This document shows positions 50,411 to 59,816 of a stretch of 64,000 bases of DNA, one piece after another. Location of the stretch: NCBI GenBank assembly GCA_951394045.1, contig OX595993.1:2232001-2296000 (forward strand). The letters run 5' to 3'. The translations under genes and the position numbers were made by a program. Source of the DNA: Nitzschia sp. DOCU1 (lineage: Eukaryota > Bacillariophyta > Bacillariophyceae > Bacillariales > Bacillariaceae). Each line of letters begins with the position of its first letter. Position 1 is the first letter of the stretch. The notes under the pieces are model-generated. The model was not told the DNA's origin and made no database searches. It saw nothing but the letters and a program-made list of their open reading frames with translations.

Positions 50411-52467
50411 ATGCCGGAAGAAATTTCCATTTTGGGCCATGGCGATGCTGCCGGTCAAGGCGTCAAGAAACGGCAAAAGGCAGCGGCGAAGCATGATGAC
50501 AATAATAAGGACAAAAGCAACCCAACGACCGATCAGCATCAAACGCCCAAAGATGCTGATGATAGGAAACCAGAGTCCAACAAGGCCGTTTCTGCGATAT
50601 CTGCTCGAAGCAGACGTCAAGCAGATGACGCCGCTGAGGAATCTGCTGCTGCTTTGGACGACCGTTCCTCTTCGAGCAGTACCACTTTACACGATACCCC
50701 GGGTGCTGTTCGAGTCGGGGGCAATGCTTCTGCGGATGCTACTATTTTTGACAATGCGACGGGGTATGACCACAACGACAACGTCACGATGGCGGTTCCC
50801 CTTGAGGCACACCTTGTTCAAAATGAAACAGAAATAGTAGAGGAACAAGTCGAAAAACGGCTGGAAGAAAAACTTCAAGAACGACTTGAAAGAGAACGCA
50901 AAGATATTATTCAAGCAGACGCTGTCCCGGTAAATCAAATGTGCGGAATGTCCAAGGCGACTTTTATTGGATTGGTAGTCATTGGCCTACTGCTCGTCGT
51001 GGTGGCAATTGTGGTGGGAGTCGTTTTGGGAAAGAACAACAAGGAACCTTCCACCGATAGTCCGACGCTAGCTCCGAGAATTTATCGCTCCGCGGCACTT
51101 GATAATCTTTGGAATACTATTGGATCGAGTGTTTCAAATGAAGGAGACCTTGAAGTCATACTCGAAACGCCTGAAAGTCCGCAGTATCAAGCTTTGGGGT
51201 GGCTGGCCAATACCGATGGCTGGTACAGGACTATTCGAAAAGGTAACGACACGAAGGCTTTGCCGGTACGGGAGCTGGTGGAGCGCTATGCTCTTGCAGT
51301 ATTGTATTATTCGACGAGAGGCCGCCTCTGGCAGTCGCAGTCCAATTTTTTGACCGATGCTCCCACCTGCGATTGGTGGGTCGAGGGGTATGGTGTCCAA
51401 TGCAATATCGAGTCAGAGGTAATTTCATTGACTCTAGGTACGTACGAGTTTAGAGGATGAAAGCAAAGTCGTCTACTCTCGTACTTCTACTAACAATTTG
51501 TGATTAAATGTTTCTTCAGACTACCAGCTCCTTCGAGGATCAATTCCGTCCGAGCTGGGTCTGTTGGAAAAGTTGGAGTTCTTGGGTTTGAGTGGCAACA
51601 TTTTGTTGGGAAATCTACCGACGGCGTTGTTCTCATTGACGAATTTGAAAAATATGGTTATGAACGATTGCCAATTGACGGGCACGGTGCCGAATGAAAT
51701 TGGCACCCTGGTCAATCTGACTGTAAGTTTTCGAGAGGAGGATTTCGCCACGATGATTGAATGATTGTGACTCATAATTTCGCCGATATATTCGAATTCC
51801 CCTCTACTAGAACTTGATATTGAGCGACAATTCATTGACGGGCGAGATACCCACCAAGTTGGGAATGTGTGCATCATTGGTGTTTGTTACCTTGGACGGA
51901 AACGCTTTCAATGGTCCGATCCCGACTCATCTGGGCGACATGTCGAGTCTAGCCGAACTGTCGTTGAATTATAACATGCTGAATGGGAGCATTCCAAGCG
52001 AGTTGGGAAACTGTCAGTTCCTTGGTAGCGTTTCTCTATCCGGAAATCAGCTCACGGGTACTGTTCCACGTGAATTCGTTCAATTGAGGAATCTATACCA
52101 ACTGGATCTCAGCACCAATCAGCTCAACGGAACCATTCCCTTGGAATTTCAAAACTTGACTAAATTGGAAAACCTCCAGATCCAAGACAATGCCATCGTG
52201 GGCGATATCGACGATATTTTTTGCTTCTCTGATAATTCCTCGATTACTTTAACGGCGGATTGCTTGGGGCACAACGCCGATATTGAATGTTCCTGCTGTT
52301 CCACTTGCTGCGAAGGAACGAGCTGTATCTCCCTTGGGACTCCATCAGGCGGCGGTAGTAGAAATGACGACATACCAGTTGCTGATGAAGCCATGGGTTC
52401 CTCCACACGTCCATACACCACCTTGGCAATCATGATTGGATCCTTGACTGCCTTTATCTGCTATTAG
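50411..52467 (+). CDS. LRR membrane protein, paralogue 1 (three exons)
   Basis: Exons 50411-51437, 51520-51722 and 51811-52467 join in frame to 628 residues; both introns (82 and 88 nt) are GT-AG. Layout: cytoplasmic N-terminus (MPEEISILG, Ser/Asp-rich), a charged coiled coil (VEEQVEKRLEEKLQERLERE, about 140-160), one membrane span (about 180-202, FIGLVVIGLLLVVVAIVVG), then an outside part with the LRR cap (ALAVLYYSTRG, CDWWVEGYGVQC) and about eight plant-type LRRs (LRGSIPSELG, NSLTGEIPTKLG, NQLTGTVPREF), ending in a Cys-rich patch (CSCCSTCCEG) and a hydrophobic tail. This type II LRR design is frequent in pennate diatoms; ligand and partner are unknown. There is no kinase. A close paralogue lies at 54440. 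Confidence 0.85.
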
Positions 52468-52782
52468 TTCTAGAGTTGCGAAGTGATGAGCTAGATAATA
52501 GTGGAAGAACTCGTTGCTTAGGATACACCCCTTTCAAAATTAGCGTTCCACGGGTTGGAGGATCTATTCAAGATGATTCAATCAGGTAGTAGCAATGCTG
52601 CACCGGTTGCATCGTCGTGAGGACACTAACGTCAAAGGATTTACGGAACCAACATTGACTACTGCAGGATAAAACATGAAGTAGTTAATAGAATTTCTGG
52701 CGCGATTCCAATCGTCTCCTGCCCGGGGCTAGCTAGTAGATAAACGATTGTACCGGTAGCACTCGCCAGGAGTTGGCTACAT
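52468..52782. other. 3' spacer of LRR paralogue 1
   Basis: No gene is seen; CTAG-type words occur at 52468, 52490 and 52728-52737. Confidence 0.35.
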
Positions 52783-53815
52783 TCATCAAACTTTTGGCTT
52801 CGTTTCTGTGTTCTCACACAAAAAGTTACTGAGCCCCACCGCTACGTCAAAGCAGTTCGATTTCGGAGGGGTGGGCCACAGCTGTTCTGCCCGGAGGAGA
52901 GCTCCCTCTACCCACATACGGGAGGGAGATCCGCCTAGTGTTTGTGATAGCATCGCCTTTGTCAAAGTGGCACAACAAGGAATCTTAACTTCCAACACCG
53001 GGGGACGTTTGAATCTGGAACCCCAAACCAGAGTATTCCTTGTTGTGTGCACTTGACTCGCTATCTAGGAAAGGTCTTGAGGGACAATAAAATCATGGTA
53101 CGAGAGAGACGGCAGCAACCGTGGGGGACCCCAGGAAGGATCGACACGACCTGGACTGCCGCCACCACAGCAATCCACAGATCTGTTGAAAAGAAAGAGA
53201 GAAGAACAAAAGACAGAACAAGAGAGAGGATCGATCCAGGCGTGCTGCCGAGGGAAGCTTTTAGGGTCCCACCCATGGGGACCCCAGGACATTGTTTCAC
53301 AACAAAACATCCAGGCGTGCTATCCATCGAAGCTTTTGGGGTCCTACCCGTGAGGACCCCAGGACGCTGCCGAGGGAAGCTTTTAGGGTCCCACCCATGG
53401 GGACCCCAGGACATTGTTTCACAACAAAACATCCAGGCGTGCTATCCATCGAAGCTTTTGGGGTCCTACCCGTGAGGACCCCAGGACGTCATCTCCAACA
53501 CTCAATGCACTGCCGACTTTTCCGCGAGACAAACAGCAGCCGGTGGCGCTGCTGAAGGACTGTCATCTCCATCATCGTCGTGAAGTTCACGGCGATGACA
53601 AAGAAAGGAGCGACGCAGATTGCTCCTTTTGCGAAAAAGTGACCTCGATTGAGGGAAAAAGTGAAGGATTTGTGGAGGGAACGCCGACATCCGAGCGGTT
53701 TCTTCCGTGGTTTGCGAGCAGTTTCGTGATGTTTCCCACGATGAGCTTCCACGTTCGCTGAAGGCAATCCACATTCATCACCACCCAGTTCGCCAAATTG
53801 CCTCCAAGTCCACGT
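52783..53815 (-). repeat. Dispersed 1-kb repeat, inverted copy
   Basis: Reverse-strand partner of 34000-35045, matching at both ends (52790-52925 and 53635-53810). The middle differs and carries a 122-bp tandem repeat (53245-53488). Short frames only. It sits between the two LRR paralogues, so it may have been inserted after, or carried with, their duplication. Confidence 0.7.
53245..53488. repeat. Two tandem 122-bp units with a nested half-repeat
   Basis: 53245-53366 and 53367-53488 are nearly identical. Within each unit the block gaagcttttagggtcccacc returns once as gaagcttttggggtcctacc, both followed by a ggaccccaggac word, so an older shorter duplication is nested in the newer one. A further single ggaccccagga word precedes the array at 53128. 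Confidence 0.9.
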
Positions 53816-54439
53816 TAGCTATCTTTTTCATCGGTATCGTTGCCTCAAACAAGCTGATTGTTACATTCGTTTTATTACCTAATAAAAATCATTGTCTTTT
53901 GACTGAAGTTTTCAAGAGCTCGTTGCCATGCTAGCTTTCGGTAGAGGTCATCACGGTCGGGTGCAAAGGTCTCGACAGACGGTTCTCGCTCTTGGAGGCA
54001 AGCTTCGCCACGCAAGGATGCCCTCCTTTCTTTTTATGTACACGAATATGTGTATTTGCGTGTGCACGCAGGCCCATCTTGCAATGACCATATCGACTTC
54101 TTTGACCAAGCCAACCTGTCGCATTCACATAATTGACTTCTTTGACTTCTTGGGCGGCTTCCTTCCCACCGCCGTAGAAGCCATCATCATCGGTCGTGGC
54201 AAAAATGATGATCCATGATGTTCCTACGGTAGCTACCCATAGTAGAGGTGGATTCAGAGCCTATCCCCCACTTGCGTCTACTATCGTCTACATAAGGCCT
54301 TAGGACAGCATTTCAAAAGAACGCAACGCAACGGATACCCGGCATTTCATGCCTTTTATTCTGTTCCCATCATCCTAAAGACATTACGCGACTTCGTTGT
54401 AATTGTAAGATTCAACGACAGGGGGTGCAGAATAACATA
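53816..54439. other. Promoter-side spacer of LRR paralogue 2
   Basis: No supported gene. A 96-codon frame at 53928-54218 has no recognised content. AT-rich sequence near 53870-53900 and CTAC words near 54225-54290 resemble other spacers here. Confidence 0.35.
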
Positions 54440-56572
54440 ATGCCTGAAGAAATTTCAAACTTGGGCAAGGGAGATGCTGCAAGCAGTTTAAGCACCAAGA
54501 AACCCGAGAAGGCAAAGGCGAAGAATAAGCTGGGTAAAGAAGTAATCGATGGTCCGCCCAGGGATGGCGACCTTTCAGAGCATGCCTCTGATAAGGGCTC
54601 TGAGACCAGAATCGTTTCAACGGATTCTGTGCTGCGAGAATCTGCAACCTCAGCTCGAAGCAGGCGTCAACTTAGTGACGCTGCAGAGGACGACCATTCA
54701 TCTGCGAGCAGTAGCACTGCTCTCGAACTAGATGCCCCAGGTGCTGTTCGAGTTAGTGGTATTACTGCTGCCGCTGGTGATACGTCGGATGACGATGACG
54801 ACGAAGTCACCATGGCCGTTCCCATTGAGGCGCATCTCGTCAGAAATGAAACGCAAATAGTGGAAGAACAGGTTGAAAAGCGACTCGAAGAAAAACTTCA
54901 AGAACGTCTTGAAAAAGAACGCAAGGATATTGTACACGCAAATGCCATCCCTGTCCATACTGTGTTGGGAATGTCCAAGACCACTTTTATCGGATTGGTA
55001 GTTATAGGGCTACTTCTCGTCGCCGTGGTTGCCATTGTGGTGGGGGTCGTTTTGGGGAAGGCAAAAAAGGAACCTTCTACGGATAGCCCTACACTGGCTC
55101 CTACAATTTATCGCTCCGAGGCACTCGATAATCTTTGGAATGCAATTGGATCAAGTATTTCGGACAATGACGACCTTGAAAGCATCCTCGAGCGTCCTGA
55201 TACCCCGCAGTATCAAGCTTTGGGGTGGCTGGCCAATACCGATGGCTGGTTTAAGAGCATTCAAGGCAATGGTGACACAACGGCTATGCCGTTACAGGCC
55301 CTAGCGGAGCGCTATGCATTGGCGGTATTGTACTATTCGACGAGAGGCCACCTTTGGCAATCTCAGTTCAATTTCTTGACCGACGTTTCCATTTGCGAGT
55401 GGTGGCTAGAGGGATATGGGGTTCAATGCAATGGCGAGTCCCAGGTGACTTCGCTGACTCTAGGTACGTGATTGAATGATGAAAGCTAAAGCGATCGGCT
55501 GTCATACTTGACGATGGCTCTACTGTTTTTCTTATTCTAACATCTTGGGATCATTCACTTGTTCAGACTATCAACTTCTTCGAGGATCAATTCCGTCCGA
55601 GCTCGCGCTGTTGGAAAATCTCGAATACTTGGGCTTGAGTGGCAACATTTTGCTGGGATCTGTACCGGCGGGGTTATTTTCGTTGACGTCATTGAAATTT
55701 CTAAGTCTGCGCGAGTGCCAATTGACAGGCACGTTGCCCACAGAGGTTGGAGTACTTGCCAACCTGACTGTAAGTTCTCGTTGGGGCCTTATCATGACGA
55801 TCCGGCTATTGCCACTCATGGTATGACCTCACTTCTGGTATGGCTTTGAATCCTCCTCTACTAGAGCTTGGACCTGAGCGACAATTCATTGACAGGCACG
55901 ATTCCTGCAGAGTTTGGGGCCTGTGCGTCATTGGGATCTCTTGCCATTTACAACAACGCTCTAAACGGTCCTATCCCCACTCATTTGGGTGGGCTCTCAA
56001 ATTTGTATGAACTGACGTTGAATGATAACAGGTTGACAGGGGGCATACCGAGCGAATTGGGGAACTGTCCGTTCCTTGGTAGCATGTCACTATCCGGAAA
56101 TCAGCTCACCGGTACGGTTCCAACCGATTTGGGAAGATTGGTGAATCTATACCAATTGAGTATCAGCTCGAACCAACTGACTGGTGCGATTCCTGTGGAG
56201 TTTACCTACATGACTGCGCTCCAGCAACTTGACATCCAAGAAAATGCCTTGGAAGGGGATATCGACGAAGTTTTTTGTTGGAGCGAGCAGCCTTCCATCT
56301 TTGTGACGGCGGATTGCTTGGGAGACGATCCCCTCATCGCTTGTTCCTGTTGCACCACCTGCTGCGACGAAACAGGCTGTCAGGCATTGATGCCCACGGT
56401 CGCCCCTGGAGCAGATGAGGGTTTCATTGGTGATGCAGGAATAACTAACACCGCCCCGGACGAAGACTCAAGCTTCAAGGTGGATTCTTCGGCCCACCAA
56501 AGCATCACCCTGTCAATTACCCTGGGATTTCTTACAGCCGGATTTCTCGTGTCGGCGAGCACTTTGTCTTGA
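54440..56572 (+). CDS. LRR membrane protein, paralogue 2 (three exons)
   Basis: Exons 54440-55463, 55567-55769 and 55865-56572 join in frame to 644 residues; introns are 103 and 95 nt, GT-AG, at the same codons as in paralogue 1, and exon 2 is 203 nt in both. Layout is the same: MPEEISNLGKGDAA head, coiled coil VEEQVEKRLEEKLQERLEKE, membrane span (about 180-203), ALAVLYYSTRG and CEWWLEGYGVQC cap, LRRs (LRGSIPSELA, NSLTGTIPAEFG, NQLTGTVPTDLG), Cys-rich patch CSCCTTCCDE and a hydrophobic end. The two proteins are best conserved at the coiled coil, membrane span and cap. Use the ATG at 54440; an upstream in-frame GTG is not needed. Confidence 0.85.
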
Positions 56573-58185
56573 GTATCTGCTTTGGCCAACGAGCGAAGCA
56601 AGGTTTACCGTTAAAGTTCAAGCTTCTTTGTTGTGTGGGCTGCCTTTTGCTGGCAGGACAAATATTACGGATCACAAGAAAGTATATACATCTATTGGAG
56701 TGGCGACCACGTCCCGCAGCTATATTGGACAAGGATCTCGTTTCCCGGAATCCTATCTATTTCGTTTGCGTGTTCACTTGCAAAGCGAATTTTCTTGGAT
56801 GAATAGAAGAGTCGACTATCTATACCAACAAGCCATGACTAGGAATCGATGGAGGCGGATACACTATATAAAGTAGATTGACCTATACAGTGTGTATCGT
56901 AGTAAGATTTACTTCGTGCTCACTCAGAGAATCAATGACGTCCTAGCTAATGCCGTATTAGCGGTATAGGAATCGTTCTTGTTTCAACGCAAGCCACCAT
57001 ATTAGGACGATGGGGCTTGGGGGGTGGGAACAAACGGACCGCATAACTTGTAACACAATCGCCTTGGCCGATTTCGAAACGCGCGTTTTGGGCTGGCCAA
57101 GAAGAATGGTTGCCGCCAACTCGAAAAGCTGCCATCCAAAAAAACAAGAATCAAGTTGCTCCGACGCTCCACCACAAGTCATGACTCCTTATAGCGAATG
57201 CCCACCCACCATTCTCAATAATCTTGTTCTGTTCATAACTATGGTATAGTAATTCCTCGAGAGTCAAGATCTCGTTGGTAGCAAGTACTCCCGATTCGAC
57301 ACCTCGCCAGAGAATCAACAAGCTAGAAGGCAAGGGCTTGCCGCCCAAGAAGTACCCAAGCAATTAGATGACACCGGTGATGTACAAGGATGAGCAGCAA
57401 GGACTGGATTATCGACGAATGTGGCATCCAAAGCCGCTGTGCGAACTCTCACTGGTTCCGACCACAAGACTCCCACCTTGACGGTAACTTGACCCACACA
57501 AGCCCCAGCCAAAGGCCCAAGAATCCAAGGTCATTCTGCCCCGTCCCTCATTTTTTTAACATTTGGAGAGGTAACCCTCTCCGGATTTATCGTTGCCTTT
57601 TTCTATGACTCCAACAACCATGCCTTTTGAGATTTTGACGTTCCGCTATCATGGTCGTTTTCGTCGAAGCTCATGCTCGATGATGATGTTTGATGGTCAA
57701 AGCGCGAAAAGTAGCGTTTGATAATTTCCACCACCACGTGGTTTAGCGAATTCCGCTGCCCCACGATACAATATTACAGCCCCTTCAATCTTGTTCGTTG
57801 AAATTGATATTTTTTGCTCGCACAGGTTGAGAATCGTGATTCGTTGGGGAGGGCATGTCTTTAAACAAACTTCCCATAAATAGTACTTTGCCCAGAGATC
57901 CGAAATAGGCGAACAATAAAATGCAAGCAAGACTCTCAAGTCCTAAGTTTTATGGTCATCTTTGTCTGAAATAAGCCCTATTGACTTTTGAATTATCAGA
58001 ATCGGAATCGCGTACGATCCCACAAACCTTCGCCTTGGGCCCCTTTGGAATTTATGGTGCAAGATATCACAAAACGCAATTATGCTCACGAACGAACGAC
58101 CGCCAGCATAGTGGAGCAAGAAGCATTCTGTCGCTCCTACAAGACATTTTATTGACTCAACCTCACACTACTCGAAACAAACACC
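56573..58185. other. Spacer, possibly with a decayed minus-strand gene
   Basis: No intact gene in 1.6 kb. On the minus strand between about 57512 and 56947, three consecutive 65-74-codon frames (TAALDATFVDNPVLAAHP, then LLILWRGVESGVLATNE and IIENGGWAFAIRSHDLWW, then QLFELAATILLGQPKT) look protein-like and could be pieces of one frameshifted gene. I do not recognise it. Confidence 0.3.
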
Positions 58186-59022
58186 ATGGCGCCTCGAGAC
58201 GAAGCAATTGCAATGTCTTCTCCCCGTAGTGTCCTTGACGGTCCTACTGTCTTTGTAGCACCAGAAGGAGGCAAGCCGTCCATCTTGTGTCCGTTTTCTC
58301 CCGGTGGTGGGAGTCAACGACGACGCCGAACCACGGGTCGATGGAGCAATGATAACAGCAGCTCGGGTCGTAGTAGTTTGTCACAACCAAAACTTGTTGT
58401 TAGGTTTGATGAATGCGTCAATGTCAAAAAGTTTTTGCCCAACTGGGCCGATCCTCGCGTACAAGAATACGAAGCCGAGCAATTGCGGGAACGCAAGTCG
58501 CGCTCGGTGCAGGATGATTTGTATGCCACGTTGCTCCACAAACAAGCCGATCATGCCGAACTGCGCCGATTAGACAATTGCTATTTGCGAATAATGAAGA
58601 AACACTTGAAGAGTTCATCGGCTACGGGATCTTCCTTCTTTACCGAAGACGAGTGGTCCCCTCGAGGTTTGGAGGCTCACTTTGATACGGACCACGTCTA
58701 TGCCAGACGCAAGACCAAACTACAAGCTTCCATGACTGTCTTATTATTGCAAGCTCGTAAAGAATCCATGGAAGAAATTGCGAGACATTATCGAACTATT
58801 TCCATCAAGACTCAGGCACAAGCTCATCGACAAGGTTTGTTGGATGAACTAGACTCCAAGCATGGATTAGGCAGTGTCGTGTTGACGGCACTCAAGGATC
58901 GCAAACGAGACAAGACGACACACTCTCACAAACTCAAACAAACCATGCAAGAGCTAGAGTATTTGTCGGTAGTGCCACGCAAATCGCAACGATTTGCGTC
59001 GCTATTTGCCGACGACGAATAG
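58186..59022 (+). CDS. Hypothetical diatom-type protein
   Basis: A 278-residue soluble protein of no recognised family. The first 60 residues are Ser/Pro/Gly/Arg-rich. Then come LVVRFDECVNVKKFLPNWADP, a charged helical region to about 140, and a core EDEWSPRGLEAHFDTDHVYARRK (about 155-178) followed by a long helix-rich part (MTVLLLQARKESMEEIARHYR) and a basic tail. The short 'RGLE...RK' block followed by a helical LL-x-QA segment occurs in many uncharacterised diatom proteins as I remember them, but no function is attached to it. No signal peptide or membrane span. The ATG at 58186 is the first in frame and lies in a CAACACC context. Confidence 0.65.
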   Translation: MAPRDEAIAMSSPRSVLDGPTVFVAPEGGKPSILCPFSPGGGSQRRRRTTGRWSNDNSSSGRSSLSQPKLVVRFDECVNVKKFLPNWADPRVQEYEAEQLRERKSRSVQDDLYATLLHKQADHAELRRLDNCYLRIMKKHLKSSSATGSSFFTEDEWSPRGLEAHFDTDHVYARRKTKLQASMTVLLLQARKESMEEIARHYRTISIKTQAQAHRQGLLDELDSKHGLGSVVLTALKDRKRDKTTHSHKLKQTMQELEYLSVVPRKSQRFASLFADDE

Positions 59023-59816
59023 CAGCTGAACAACGCGAGTAGTAGCAGATCATGACAATGCTACGGAGTACGCAACGGGGGATTGAATCCAATAGACTAG
59101 AAACAAGACAACCATTATAGATTACTTTATTTATTGTACGATTCAGCGGTACTCTGTCTAGAGCTCGCTACTAGTAGCAGTACGGCATGAGCAGCAGGCC
59201 ACCAGCCAGAAAAGATAGTAAGAAAGCCGCGTTTTGCGTCCTGCCAGTGATAGCTTTAGCTAACTTCAGTCAGGTTTGCACAGACCAATCAAAAGCTGCT
59301 GGTAGGCCAGGGCGCTCCGCTGGTAGTTGTAAGAGAGGACGTGAGAATTCTTCCTCTTCTTGTTACACGGCACCAAGGCTCCTTTCTGCTGATCCCCGAG
59401 GCCGATAGTAGCAGCAGTAGTACTAGCAGGAACAGATCTAGAAGTTACGTGCATCTACGAGCTTGGCGAAGCCATGTATAGCAACGAGATAGATAGTCAT
59501 AGCTCCACTGTCATAGCGTTGGGAGGATATGAAAGCCCAGGATTACCGGTAGTCCATTGAAGCGTTTTCTTATTTAGTATGTAGGCGCTGATGTACGATA
59601 CTACAGTAAAGCATGCCGGTAGTTTGTGTATTCCACGTGGAATATGTTGGAAAGCCTTCGCTGCGGTTATGGGCTTAGCCATCGATTCTTCCAAAAAATG
59701 GGAGTGACGTGTTTTGTCGTCGTCTTCGACGACCGACGACCATGAGGGAAAGCCGCGGATATCCATGAGACACTTTCTTTGTTTCTCAGCTATTGATTGT
59801 TTGCAGCAGACTCCGG
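59023..59816. other. Spacer upstream of the oligopeptidase
   Basis: No gene is seen in 790 bp. CTAGTAG/GTAGTAG words are dense at 59037-59048, 59156-59190 and 59405-59430. A minus-strand 116-codon frame (59497-59847) overlaps the promoter and start of the next gene and has no recognised content. Confidence 0.4.
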
